Assembly: GCA_905221605.1 (NCBI GenBank)
Contig: CAJNDS010002716.1
Location: 62,001-126,000 of the forward strand
Direction of reading: 5' to 3'
From: Symbiodinium natans
Lineage: Eukaryota > Sar > Dinophyceae > Suessiales > Symbiodiniaceae
Length of the DNA: 64,000 bases
Shown here: piece by piece, positions 23,807-35,669 of the stretch
Numbering within the stretch: the stretch's first letter is position 1
Layout of the letters: each line of letters opens with the position of its first letter
Made by a program: the position numbers and the translations under genes
The notes under the pieces: generated by a model
Told to the model about the DNA's origin: nothing
What the model saw: only the letters and a program-made list of their open reading frames with translations
Database searches by the model: none

Positions 23807-24724
23807 CCATCTGACTGCCCGAGCTGCGAAATTGCAGGGCAGCGGTATTTGGGCTCATACCCTGCTGGGCATCAGGCTCAGCTTCAGCATTCAGGGCATT
23901 CGCAAACTTAGACTCACATGAAACATCATGAAACCATGGCGAGCGGTTCAGAAGCGGACTTGCTTATTTCCTCCACGATGCAAAGCCAGGCCGGCGGGCT
24001 TTAAGCTTCTTGGACTGTGACCGGGCCCTGCTGTCAAAAAAGTTCTTCATGCCCAAAGGTTATCACGTAGCCATTCCTTCGAGCATGGACATCACGTGGT
24101 TTCTTGCACGTCGGCATCGGGGCTTTGCAAAGGCGAGGTTTCAAGCTCCATTCGAACCCCAGACTATGCACCCTTGCCGGCCGAATCACATTGGCACATC
24201 AGCAGTTTAATTAGGGCTTGCACGGCGCGGGTTCAAAAAGCGTTTAGGGTTTAGAGACCTGAAGGTTTCAAAGAACCGTTCCGGGCTCCAGGTCAGGAGT
24301 CTGGCGTCTGGAACATGCATTGTGCAAAGCACCAAACAAGCCTTTCGTTCAAACAAAGCCTCCCAAAAGGCTTCTGACGGCTCCGAACGTAGTACGAATT
24401 CTCTGAAGCCTGTCAAGAAAACACATGTCAGAAACACAGGTTGAACAAAGTTTGTCTGTGCTGGTGAAAGTGTGCAGGAGAAGGGCGCGTGGCGTTCCAC
24501 GTGGTCCTAGCCAAGATCTGATGACAGAATTGAGCTGTCTAGCCTGGCATGCGGCAAGCAGATGTCACCGGACTCAGTTTTTTATGGTTGCGTTTCTGGG
24601 CGCTAGTTGCTGCTGGTCCCACCCCGACATTTGCTGAGCAAATGTGTCGGACACGAGCAGCTGGAGCTTGGCAGCAAAACAACGTGTCATGGGCCTCGCA
24701 CAGCTGCGTCTGGTTGTGCGCAAC

Positions 24725-25140
24725 AATCCAAAGTTAGTAGTTAGTAGTAGTTGGTACCAGGTAGTAGTAAGTAGTAGTTAGTAGAAGTTAGTCGTAGTTC
24801 GTAGTAGTTCGTAGTGGTTCGTAGTGGTTCGTTGTGGTTCGTAGTGGTTCGTAGCGGTTCGTAGTGGTTCGTTGTTGTTCGTAGTGTTTCGTAGTTGTTC
24901 GTAGTAGCTAGTCAATAGTCGTGGTTTGTCGTGGTTTGTCGTAGTTAGCAGTCGCTAGTAGTACGGTTGTTAGTAGTTCGTAGTCGCTAGTAGCTCGTAG
25001 TACTTCGCAAGTTAGTAGGAGTTCGTAGTAGTTCGCAGTAGTTCGCAGTTGTTCGTAGTAGTTTGCAGAAGTTCGCCGTAGTTCGCAGTAGTTAGTAGTT
25101 AGTAGTTAGAAGTTAGTAGTTAGTAGTTCGTAGTTACACA
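24725..25140. repeat. Degenerate GTAGTTCGTAGT / GTAGTTAGTAG repeat field
   Basis: About 400 bp of 9- to 12-bp units built from GTAGT, GTTCGTAGTG and GTTAGTA, with no fixed period. A pure (CTC)n run follows at 25163-25215. Confidence 0.95.
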
Positions 25141-25162
25141 GAAATTGCTTCGTGTGCGCCCT

Positions 25163-25215
25163 TTCCTCCTCCTCCTCCTCCTCCTCCTCCTCCTCCTCCT
25201 CCTCCTCCTCCTCAT
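25163..25215. repeat. (CTC)n microsatellite
   Basis: About 17 CTC triplets. The poly-Leu reading is an artefact. Confidence 0.95.
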
Positions 25216-25674
25216 CGTCTGTTTTCCCCGCGCTCTGCTCTGCTTCTGTCTGGGTGCGTTGGGCGGGGTGGGAGCTTGGCGCCTGGGCGGTGCCACAGCA
25301 ATTGTAGGGCTTGCTCCAGGTCTTCCCTGATGTGGTCTGGGTTCTGGTGTGCTGCTAAGCTACGATATCGTATGTGCTTCTGCACCCTGCAAAGGTCTTC
25401 TTGATAAATACTAAACAACCAAAAATATGCCCGAGTAAGCCTGATGTTGAATTAACATCGGGCTTATGTTGAGATTATTATTCTGCGGTTTTCTCAGCCG
25501 TGCTATTTGGGGTTTATGTTGATTTTACTCTTCTGCTTTGTTTTGCACAGCCGTCGGTCACCGCGAGTCTGCTGCCTCATCTATAGGCATGGTCCTGACC
25601 CACTTCTTTGTTACTTATTCTCTTGGGGTTGAGAATTGTTGAAATCCCCACGCCTAGCTTCGCTGGTGGATAGC

Positions 25675-25694
25675 GGGGGGGGGGGGGGGGGGGG
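25675..25694. repeat. Poly-G run
   Basis: About 18 consecutive G. Confidence 0.9.
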
Positions 25695-26369
25695 TGTCTA
25701 GGAAAAGTTATGTATTGCCGAAAGGGGGAAGGGGGGATGATTTCAGAGCCAAAGCGAACTTTTTTCCTACCACATCTTCCATTACCTTCCCATGTCCTCA
25801 GTTCCAGTAGCCACAAATTAAGGCTTGCCAGAACTCCTGCAGCTTCTAGCTAGGGCCAGCGTTCTAGGGTTGTGCGAACTTCTGCCACCAGGTTCGGGTG
25901 TAGTACAGCGATGGGTGGCTTTGAGTACTTGTATAGCTGGCCCCCCACGGCCCCCTTTCTCCCGCTACTGGTGTGCATTTCCAGCTGTTGGTTAATCTAG
26001 CCTTCAAGCCCCCGTGTTGTCCACATAACGAGCCCCTGCCAAAAATGTCTTCATTCTTGATCTCCGGTGAATCCCATACTGCGCAAGACGAGCCTGGCTG
26101 TTGGTACATCGATCTCGGGGGTCAAAGAAAGCTTCCGAAGGCCTTCCATGAGCTAGTTTTGGTTCAGAGGGCAGAAAAATGAAAGGGCAGAAGCATGGAG
26201 ATGCAGTGTGCAGCAGGCTGCGCGATGTATTTCCCAACCGTTCGTGCTGTCGGCTTAGTTCGGGTCAAGGCAGCAGAACTTTTGTTCACCGATCCAGCAA
26301 TCATGCTCTTGTCATGGTTACAACGTACCCTCACCAAAATAGTGCTTCGTCTTCAGCCAATGCCAAGCC

Positions 26370-26661
26370 GTGCAGCTTCCCCAATCAAGCAAGTGCCGCC
26401 AAGCAAATGCCTCCCAGTTCGCATCAATTTCTTGATTCATTGGCTCAGCGAGCACTGCGTCGGTATCCCCTCGGCAGCGGATGGACGGAGCCTGACCAGC
26501 CTGATGTGTTCTGCGAGCACCCCGAAAGAACGACACCCCATAGATACATCCGTGTCACCTCTGAGGCACAGCCGCCGCCAAAACGGCCCAGGGATGGTGA
26601 GGAAGCACAAGGAGCTTTTGGCTTACCGTACAACATACCGAGCATCGGGCATGGCTCATAG
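26370..26661 (+). CDS. Possible 3' coding exon, unknown
   Basis: The frame reads SSHQFLDSLAQRALRRYPLG, TEPDQPDVFCEHPERTTPH and EAQPPPKRPRDGEEAQGAFG, ending at TAG 26659. The basic PPKRPRD stretch could be nuclear-localising. A second frame is also open over this region. Confidence 0.3.
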
Positions 26662-26795
26662 TGAGTTGGGCGGGCTTCTGTCACAGCTGTGCAATGTGTA
26701 AGCATGTAATTGGAGACTCATGCTGAACGTTCCGGCCAGCTGTGTTGGCTAGCGGTAGCTGGCGGGTCCACTGTGGATGGGTTGCCTCGAACGGC

Positions 26796-26827
26796 ATGGA
26801 TGGAAAGACAGCCGCGCGTCTGAAGGA
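26796..26827 (+). CDS. Possible first exon of K+ channel copy A
   Basis: ATG GAT GGA AAG ... runs to a textbook donor GA/GTAAGT at 26828. If joined (phase 2) to TGCTGAAGC after CAG at 26896, the frame runs straight into the exon that starts at 26988. This is inference; copy B shows no matching start exon. Confidence 0.25.
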
Positions 26828-26987
26828 GTAAGTTGCGATGCGGGTGGGTCCCAGTCCCTGCTGATTCAAATTGCGGCATAGATGCGTCTTGCCCAGTGCT
26901 GAAGCTATTAGCGTAATTATTGAAAGCTATGAGCTGTTAGCTATTTCGGAAGCTGCTCTCTTAGCTGAAAGCTCTGTTGCTTTAGAG

Positions 26988-29212
26988 GCCGAGCTGGACA
27001 TTTCCTTCCGTGAGCACTTCGACACCCTGATCTCCAAGCTGAGAGCTGCCGTGACCTCAGCATCCTCAGTTTCACCTCTACTCATTCTGCGCATTCCGCT
27101 AGCTTTCAGAGAGCTTCAAGAAAGTGCTCCTGTCTCCTCCGAAGGAATTGCTGCATCACTACGACAGAGATGTGGCATCGCGACCAGAACCGGAGTCTGA
27201 GAATCAGGTGGACACTGAGGCGTCTTATTCTTCAAGGTTTTCACTCATGCAGAGCTACACGTCTGTAAGATGAATTTCTTGCCCTGTGGAGGTAGTTCAG
27301 ATCGTGCAGGTCATGCCGGGCATGTCGGCCTCCAAGGGCAACGGCTCAGATGGCTCCGACTCAGAGCAGATGGAGGCCGGAGCCCTTCCCAGAGAGACTG
27401 CGAAGTTATGAAGGAAAGCAATGTGACTGCACGAAGCACGGATCGCTTTGTAAATTCAGCACAAGTGGAGTTAGCCCGCTCGAGCGGGTGTGGTTGTTGG
27501 GGGCGAGGGGTGGGCATTCCGTAACGCTCCAAGGCCACGCCTTGGACACTTTTTCACGCAAACGGCAGCTTTGGCTGACAAGCGGCGCCGTTTGTAGAAA
27601 TGGCGTCGTTTGCGCAGCAATGCACACGCTTTCTCGACAATGCGCACGTTTTTCCTCGACAAAGCGCACGGTCGAAACACAAAAGGGGTTGACGGCGTCG
27701 CTGGTAGAAACGGCGCGCACAGGACACCTTTGGCGCAAAGGTCATCTTTGAAGCCTTACGGTTCCCGCCAATGTGTGTGCACCTGGCCACCTAGGACGGG
27801 GGGTGGTGGTGGATCAGAATCCGCCCGGGTTTGAAAAACTTCGATGAAATTTGGATATGTCGGAAAAGACGAGGGAAGCTTCTATAGCAGCTAGGACTGT
27901 ACTTGATATATTAACTCGTGCACAGATGCCCCGCTGGAATATTTGCAGTTAAAGTAAGACTGTATCGTAAAGCAAGCAGGCTGGAAGATCGGAGGCAAAG
28001 TACGACCCCACCCTGAACACTTAGAAAATATGTGACAAGCATTCTGCATACTCTTACGCAAATGCCATGTGCAATTCGAGGATCCGGCAGGGGATGGGCC
28101 CTAGTTGCAGCTCAGATCCGTGACCATGACATGCAGTTCACTCTTCATTCTTTCTTCTCTTTCTGCCTTTGCCCTCTCGCCTTCTCTGTTCATCTGGTCC
28201 GAACTCCTCTTCTGTTATTTGTCTTTCTCTCTCTGCTTCTAGATGCGCAGTTGCCAGTTGCAAAAATCTCTAGAATATATTGTGTATTCATATTATATAT
28301 ATATATATATACATTATACATTGAATGTTAGACGGATCTTGTAGGACCTGAGGAACACCATTCTCGGATGATCCCGTGGCCATGATCGGAAAGAAGTTCC
28401 CTTGTTGAAAGTGTGTTTTGTGTCTGTGTATGTATGTCTGTATGTATGTATGTCTGTATGTCTATCTGTATGTCTGTATGTATGTATGTATGCATGTATG
28501 TAAGGTATGTAATGCAATGTAATGCAATGTAATGCAATGTAATGCAATGTAATGGAATGGAATGTAATGTATGTAATGTATGTAATGTATGTAATGTATG
28601 TAATGTATGTAATGTATGTAATGTATGTAATGTATGTAATGTATGTAATATATGTAATGTATGTAATGTATGTAATGTATGTAATGTATGTAATGTATGT
28701 GATGCACTGCAGTGCAATGTAATGTACTGTATTGTATTTTATTGTATGCATGTATGTATGTTCTGCATCTTTTCGTGCTTGGCCGAAAGCCATGGACTTG
28801 TCAGAAAACAATCACAGAATTGCCAGGAGCCCCAAATCCAAAGTCTACACCAATCCGGCCTGGAAACCGGACCTCCGCCGCAGCCGGAATCGTGTCACAG
28901 CGCTCCAAGACCGCTCGTGGTACCAATGCACGACAGCTCCGATGAGTCGGAGGACGAGGTGCCCACCTGGATGATAGCATGTGGCAGTGTAGTGCTTGTT
29001 CTGCTTGTTCTTCTCTTGGAGGTGGGTATAGGATGTGATGCATGTAGCTCTCATTGCAGTAGTTTTCGCTGACGCGAGTGCCGCTATCAGTCTGCTGTCG
29101 GCCCTCGGTTCAGGTGTCTGAATCCAGCCTGGGTGACGGAGAGCTTAAAACACCGAAAAAGAAGACGCTACCGGTGAACCCTTGTCGCCCAGAGCTTCCG
29201 GATCTTCCACAG
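26988..29212 (+). CDS. Copy A, N-terminal cytoplasmic exons
   Basis: Exon 26988-27047 reads [20 protein letters not shown]. 27112-27207 contains [18 protein letters not shown]. 27301-27399 is Gly/Ser/Asp-rich ([18 protein letters not shown]). 28818-28958 ends [10 protein letters not shown]. 29114-29212 contains [13 protein letters not shown]. Four of these align with copy B exons at 34416, 34591, 35242 and 35559 (SFGVHFDQLIARVRS, EELLQHYERD, DSSSSDED, MELKTPKARF). That is what identifies them as real exons despite low complexity. Confidence 0.65.
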
Positions 29213-32200
29213 GTGCGACTATGCACTTCCAAAATGCTCAGAGCTTCCTGCTTGTTGCCTGCAAGGAGGACGCAATAGCTGCCCCGAAAGCTACACCAAA
29301 GATGCTTCTGGTGTCGCAGGCACGTTTCCTTGTACATCAGTTGCGCACTCTGCCAGGTAGAGCGACAATGAAATCACCAGAAGTGCTGCAATGAGCTTGC
29401 CCAACTCTGCACACAAGATAGAGCAACCAAGTGATAAGTAACTATTGCTCATTGTGCGGCTTGTTGGTCTTGGTGTGAGGTGGCTCCAAGCTCCATGGAG
29501 CATCTGCCATTGCCAAACACCTTGGAGACCCAGGCTGACAGGTTTTGCAGCCTAGGTTCAGCGATTCAAAATGTATCGAAGTCGTTGAAAGACTTGCAGA
29601 GAAGTGAAGTTTGAAGTGTGTGGATACGTGTCTGCTTTCTCGTCCACAGCCGCCTTGAAGGATAGCGCACGCATGGAGACTTTGCGCGTGCAGGCCGTCG
29701 CGTCACAGGACTGCCGGGCTTTGCAAGTCTTCTGTCGCCAATGCTGGTTGTCACTGTTTGATTGATCGTCAGGGCCACAGACCCTCAGTGAATTCTGCAA
29801 TGAATTCATCGAGACGTGGCAACCCGACCGACTCCGAGTCCAGCTTCGAATCAAGCAGCGCCGCTGGGATTAAACTTCATGAAACTCATACCTTCGAGTT
29901 TCTCCAATTCCAAGTTGAGTAATGATGCAGGCATCGGAGAGCATGACGGGCGTTGTTTTGTGATCCTGCACTCAGGATGACGAGGACGGCCTGTACCCAG
30001 ATGGCCACACACCGTCAAACAGCTTCTGTGCCTGCAGCAGATTCGGGGAAAGGGGTGGCGTTGTTGTTCGCTGCAAGCAAAGCGATGACAGCCGGGGAGC
30101 TGCGCAGTTTTTCTCGCCGGCAGGGGGAACCCAAGGGCTTGGTTCAACTGATTCAGCGTGCGGGTACAGGCGTACGCCAACAACAAGTCTGAAGGAACTT
30201 GCCCTGAAAAGCTTTGAACCGCTTCAGTGCGAGATCTCAAGAGCACGGGCCACCTCTCTGTCAGCTGTGGTCAAGGGCTCTTGCAGCAGAATTTGCCTTA
30301 GTCAGCCCGGTTTCCCATCGGGCCAGGAGAGCTAATTCAGCTAATGACGTTGCCACCAGATGTAGATGCCTGTTGACTACCTTGTTCAAGGTCGATTGAC
30401 CAAGAAGCGAATTAGCAATGCCTCCATGGCCGATTTCTTCAAACGGGAGCCCGCTGTTTCTCGAGTGTGGCTCTTCCTGGAGGTTGCCGAGCTGGCTATT
30501 AGCTACTATTTGCCAGTTTGCTGCAGGGGGGGTTGGTGCAGTCGAGAGGTTAGCTGGTAGTTGCAGTGATGTGGCACGTTCGACATCGATGGGGCTGTTT
30601 TGATAGTGCGCAGGCTTCTGGAGTTGTATCGATATACTTGTGTCTTCGGGGTGCTCTTCTTTTGGCGCAGAACAATGTGAGATGATGTGAGCATGAGGAT
30701 CCCGACTCCAGCCGAGCGGCATATTGGTTTGCCACACTGAGCAACCAGTTCATCTGCTTGAGCATCATTTTCACAATTTGGCAAGCGTCGGATCATCCAC
30801 CCTTTTCCGCATTGGCGGAGGGCGTTATACAGATAGCTGTTGAGGTGCTGGGCTCAGACATTACCAGGGGGCACAGTTTTGATAGTCCGTAAAAGCAGCA
30901 GCAGCGGCAGCAGCGCCAGCAGTGCACTCTGTCTTTGTCGTGTTTTGTCGTGCTGCAGGTACTGTTGTAGTAGATACAGGCCCTGTAGGACCAACAGGCA
31001 TCACTTTACAAGCTACGGTACAAGAAGGCAGGTGGTGCACAGATTCCGGGATGCCATCCTGTCTGCATGTGTCTTCTCATGTCGCTGCAGTTGTATCTGA
31101 CAGCCTGTTGAACTGCATCATCTTTCATAGCCGTTCTAGCTGTTGCTAGGTGCTGCTGTTGCTGGAGTTCACCACTCGATGGATTGCGTCGTCTGGACCG
31201 AAAAGAGCACCTTGGCCGAGCTCAACATGTCTCACAAACACGGTATTTGTGGCGAAGTCGACAGTTTCTTCTCTAGGAAATAAACGCCAGAGAGTCCACC
31301 CATGCTTCCAATCTCTTCCGCGTTGACTCCTCCACTTTCAGGATGTCATGAAGAATCCGTACAACGTGATCGATATTGCGGCATTTGTTCCAACCATAGT
31401 TCGGCTCGCTGTTGGTGTTGAGACCCCTTCGGCGGCCGAGAACCCACCAGCGCACTATCTCTTGGTCTGCTTTGTTCCGGTGGTGCGGCAGCTCAAGCTT
31501 ATTCGTCGCTTTCAGAAATTGCAGCTGCTGCTGCACCTTGGTCGCAGGGAGCGCGAGGAAGGCAAACTGTGACTTCTTTGTAAGGTTCGTAGGCCCGAGC
31601 CTGCCGAGCCTTCCGTGAATGATGACCCGACCAGTTGCTTCGAAGGCATGTACTGACTACTGTCATCGACGCGCTGAAGCTGCTACTGTTCATGGTTTGC
31701 TTGATTGCGGCTTGGACCTGCAAAAGCTACAAGTGCGGTGATCACTTGCGGGAACTTTTTCTTAGCTCAAGGCGTCACATCGGGAGTACGTTCGTTTGGC
31801 TTGCGTCCGGTCTCTGCTTGAGCTCCAAACGTACGAAACCGATATCGCATGCCTGTCGAGCATCCTCTTCTATGCTGGAGGTTCCAGTGGAAACCTTGTG
31901 TTCGCTCCCGTTTTCCGTTCTCAGGGAAGGCTACAAAGGAAGCCTTGGAGCCAAGTCTATGTCTACATGTATCTACATGTACTGTAACTGTACATCATGT
32001 ATCACATCCAGGAATTGAAACTTACTTGCTTCTGTCGCTCAGCCACCAAGAATTCGTGTGAAGTGTTGACCGCCACATGCGCCAGCAGTGGAGCAGCACA
32101 CGGCTACAACAGCCAAGGTCCTTTTCTTTGCTGCGGTGCTCTACATCGTGGAACCACAAACTGCCATAGACACGCTTCCAACTTCGATATGGCTGTGCAT

Positions 32201-33195
32201 TGTGACTGTTACGACTGTCGGTTACGGTGCTCCGCTCAGCCTGCTTTCTTTGCACGGTTCCACATGGCTGCCCTCTGGGACCACGATACTAAAAAGGAGA
32301 GTGCCTCACCTGGTTTGTCCAAATAATTGGATGAGTGAGCGATGAGATCGCTGAGGAGACGTGGCGCCCTCAACTTGGCCCGGGCGCATTGTGGCTGGAA
32401 CCCTTTGCTTCATTAGTGTCCTCTTCATGGCTATGCCACTTTCGGAGACTTGGCATTCATGGTGACACGACCTGTAGATCCTGCAGTCGGCACGCACATC
32501 CCGGATACAAGCAGCATGCGTTGAACACGGCGCATTTCATGATGCGATTCTGAGGTTCTAGGAAACGCGATGTCCCAAACATGGGCAGATCGACATCGCA
32601 TCCTCCTCATGACACGCACTCGGTCTCGCCTGAAGAACCTGGGCTACTCCGCACGTTGCCGACTCAGCTTGACTGATGAAGTCAAAACGCATGTCCGTGC
32701 GGGATCGCTGTCGGCCTGCGCACCAAGATGACATGCCCAAGCTCTTCAAGAAGTTCGACACAGATAATAACGGCGAACTGGAGCTAGAGGAGTTCTGTGC
32801 TACGCGACAGCAAGAGCTTGCGAACCTCAGTGCGGTGTGTAGCTCTGTGTACTGCATGCACAGGATCATCCAGCGAGCTTCCTAACAAGTCAGCACGCAG
32901 CTTCGGATTCTTCGGATTGTGGCATTCTTTGGCTCTGAGATGCTCTGAGGACCTGGTCGCCAAAATGAAGGTTGGTGTCAAGCCGCATGAGGCAGATTCT
33001 CGTCGGGACGGCACTTGGTTTCCAAATGTTTCCAATCAGTGTCAATCGGTGTGGCGTCAGGCGTCCGAGCTCTTCATGGCATTTGACGATGATGGAAATG
33101 GAGGGATCGATGAAAGAGAATTCATGAAGGCACTTTTCCCACTGGACTATCGGCGGATGTACAGGCGAGCCTCTGGTATGACATTCGGGGCATAA
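26988..33195 (+). CDS. Voltage-gated K+ channel with two EF-hands, copy A (15 exons, start not fixed)
   Basis: The inferred product of about 550 residues is a plasma- or organelle-membrane K+ channel gated by voltage and probably Ca2+. Exons: 26988-27047, 27112-27207, 27301-27399, 28818-28958, 29114-29212, 30391-30482, 30698-30844, 31150-31206, 31342-31532, 31646-31706, 32118-32226, 32356-32444, 32555-32654, 32728-32798, 32950-33195. Phases close from 30391 to the stop. The N-terminus is Ser/Asp/Glu-rich. S1-S3 lie in the exons at 30698-31342, S4 carries repeated Arg/Lys ([14 protein letters not shown]), the pore has TVTTVGYG, and S6 has [12 protein letters not shown]-terminal loops [12 protein letters not shown] and [12 protein letters not shown] are canonical EF-hands. 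The exon after 29212 must be incomplete in my model, because 30391 needs a phase-1 donor; 29977 may start it. Donors are GT, GC or GA. Copy B follows about 1.2 kb downstream on the same strand. Confidence 0.8.
28425..28745. repeat. Compound GTAT / AATGC / 9-bp AATGTATGT microsatellite
   Basis: (TATG)n with TCTG variants at 28425-28500, (TAATGCAATG)n to about 28558, then about 15 units of the 9-mer AATGTATGT to 28700. It lies inside an intron of channel copy A. Confidence 0.95.
30391..31706 (+). CDS. Copy A, voltage-sensor exons (pre-S1 to first half of S5)
   Basis: Pre-S1: [16 protein letters not shown] (donor GT at 30483). S1: [19 protein letters not shown], exon 30698-30844. S2: [16 protein letters not shown], 31150-31206. 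S3-S4: [20 protein letters not shown] and the charged [14 protein letters not shown], 31342-31532. S5 first half: [17 protein letters not shown], 31646-31706. Charged residues every third position in S4 mark a voltage sensor. The last three exons here use GC donors. Confidence 0.8.
32118..33195 (+). CDS. Copy A, pore, S6 and EF-hand exons
   Basis: 32118-32226: [13 protein letters not shown], then [15 protein letters not shown]; the K+ selectivity filter is interrupted by a phase-1 intron within the last Gly codon. 32356-32444: [20 protein letters not shown], then VLFMAMPLS, ended by a GA donor. 32555-32654: [16 protein letters not shown], a post-S6 linker. 32728-32798: first EF loop, ended by a GC donor inside the F helix. 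32950-33195: [12 protein letters not shown], the second EF loop, and the tail ending GMTFGA then TAA. Confidence 0.85.
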
Positions 33196-34415
33196 GGCGC
33201 CCGGAAGATTAATGCCTTAGACCCTGACATGTTTCACCCTTGCATGTTTCCACGTGTGCAAATTTAAAAGATTACGTCGCGATGGAAATCGCAGCATGAG
33301 TTGCGAGCACTATCGAGCACTGTTCATTGGTGTCAGACTTGTTGAACTAAGCGTATCTGGAGATCCATGCAGTTGGTTCTACCACTTGCCTCAATTGCCT
33401 TCACACGGTCGCAACCTCGACAACTTTCTGCAATCACCCGAAAGAACCCGCAGTGCCGAGGCAGGCTCGCTTACATCGTAGCGGCGGTACACATTCTCTG
33501 CAATCGTTTGCTGAAGGCAACGACTTGCGGAAGCTGCTTGCTCTATGCGCTGCCTTATCTTTCAAAGTACCTTCGAGAGCATATTGCCAGAAAGCTACAG
33601 CACGCTGAGCAAGTACTTTTTTTGGTTGGCCTTCTGCCTTGGCAAAACTGCCAAGGGTAGTTTCGTCGAATCACAAGGCTGGAGGCGCCAACTAGGCAAA
33701 TGACTCAAATAACCCGCTTGCCAGCAAGCTGCTCCGGCGGTGTGCTATCCCGATTATGCAGTTTAGATTTATGACGATGGGCCTGTCATACTATCGCGCC
33801 TCCCGACTTCAGCGCGGATACACGAATGCTGAAGGAAGCTCACATTCTTCCAGGCACAGCGGATTGCATCTATGCTTGCGCTGACCTGTACATAACGGTT
33901 GGTCGCCCGAGACAGCTCAGGCCGAACGTGTTATTGAAGGCTTTCAGTGCCCGTTGTTGCTGCACGTGAACTACTTCAGTGACCGAATATCTGAACCTAG
34001 TGCACGCTGCTGTCTATCACAAGTGCCATGTTGTCCAGTCCTTCGTACACGCTGCGGGCTTTGTGGTTTAAGTGCCTGTGCCTCTGTGGCCCCCCATGGG
34101 ACCCCATGGCTCCCTCAAACTCGCCCAATCCTCAGAGTTTCGTCCGCTCATGGTCTTGACATGACTTGACACCGTGAGCCTCTGCAAAAGATCCGCGAAC
34201 GGGCTTGCGAAAGGAAACTAAGTTTTCTTAAAGTTTTGATTCTGACGAAAGTCTAACTTGCCGGCTCAAGAAATCCGATTCTTGGAGGTAAATGTAGCCC
34301 AAGACTGGCGAAGAAAGTCCTGCGCAAAGTCTAAGGTAAAGTCTAACGTATCGTGGCCAAGCCCTTCTTTGGATTGGAACCCCATTTTCATGCCAAAGCC
34401 GTTCAGCACGATGAG
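33196..34415. other. Intergenic spacer between the two channel copies
   Basis: No exon recognised. The first exon(s) and any spliced-leader acceptor of copy B should lie here but cannot be picked. Confidence 0.4.
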
Positions 34416-35669
34416 GTTGACATGAATGACTCGTTCGGCGTTCACTTCGATCAGTTAATCGCTCGGGTCAGATCTGCTTCTCGCCTTGATTTACTGTGTG
34501 TGGTGTTTGTAGCAGCGACTGCCGTCGCTGCATGGTCCTGGTGTCCTAGCGACGTTTAGAAGTTTGACGATTCTAGAACTGTCCCAGCAGACGAGCTCGC
34601 TACATGTCGTGGCCCTTTTTGAGGAGCTCCTCCAGCACTACGAAAGGGATATCCAGGTCAAGGCTGACAGCCAGAGTTTCATCCCTGTCAGGGACGAGGC
34701 GGCCCTGAGCATCAGTCAGGGATGTTTGCCACGTCCGAATAAATTCAACGACGCTCTGGAAGTACTTTGGAACCGTTCATCTTTCTCCGACACTGAAGAA
34801 GAAGGCATAAGGGAATGACCATTGGGACTACTGTTGCAGTGTTTGCTGATGTGTGCCGGCTGCGCAGTGCAGCCTTCAAAGTAGGGTTGCCATTGGGCAC
34901 TACTTGTGGCATCGTCGGGTGCTAACGTGATGGTCCTGTTTGGAAGATAATGGGACCACCATTCGCAGAATTTACCAGATCAGGATGTCGAATTAGATGC
35001 ATGGTTGCAGGGGGTCTGCCTAATTTGGTAAGAACTTGCAGCACCCAACTCTTGCTCTGTAGGTGTTGCCACCCATCAGTGCGAAGCCACAATTCCTGCG
35101 TTTGTCTCCGAAGAAGCAATGGAATTCCTCCGAGTGGGGGCCTGCTTCTTGAAATGCAAAACTTCAATGAGCAGTTGCAGTCCGAACAGGGCGTGAGGTT
35201 GGAGCTGCAACCATGCAACTGGAGCAGCCTCTTTAACTAAGGTGTCTTCCCCTCTCAGCAACTTCAGGCAAAGCCCTGTGTTCTCGAAAGGGGATTCTTC
35301 ATCCAGTGATGAGGATGCGTCTTGGCTGCGACGCTGCTGTGCTTTCAAGCTCTGCTTCCAGCCTAGACTAACCAGCTCGATGTCGCGATAAGAGACAAAA
35401 ACCTTCAGGAACCACATGGGAAAATCGGAGTCGTTCATCACCGACTGACTTCCAAGTCAGCCGTGTCCGATGGCTCCCAGGTCTCTCACAGCTCCGCCAT
35501 GGTGTTGTCCCTCTTGCACTTTGCATTTTTTGTCGTGCTTTGCCGGTAGGCGACGCAGCCGTCGGCAGATTCCCCGAACATGGAGCTCAAGACACCAAAA
35601 GCTCGGTTTCCCCAGCTGGAAGCACAGCTGCCGCGGCCGCCTTCGGAAGCAACTGCGTTGGCAACTTCA
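34416..35669 (+). CDS. Copy B, N-terminal cytoplasmic exons
   Basis: 34416-34475 reads VDMNDSFGVHFDQLIARVRS (GC donor). 34591-34686 contains LFEELLQHYERDIQVKA. 35242-35316 ends DSSSSDED (GC donor; copy A has GT here). 35559-35669 contains NMELKTPKARFPQLEAQLP and ends at TCA/GTAAGA. The first two exons match copy A exactly in length. Confidence 0.65.

Noticed and set aside
24725-25140. CRISPR-like array
   Set aside because: Units are contiguous and degenerate, with no unique spacers of constant length, and the genome is eukaryotic.
27490-27750. GCGCACGTTTTTC-type inverted words suggesting a hairpin RNA gene
   Set aside because: Similarity is short and irregular, no stable fold could be argued by eye, and it is intronic to channel copy A.
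29021-29060. Transmembrane segment after DSSDESEDE in copy A
   Set aside because: Copy B lacks it at the homologous place and a GT donor precedes it, so the hydrophobic stretch is probably intron.
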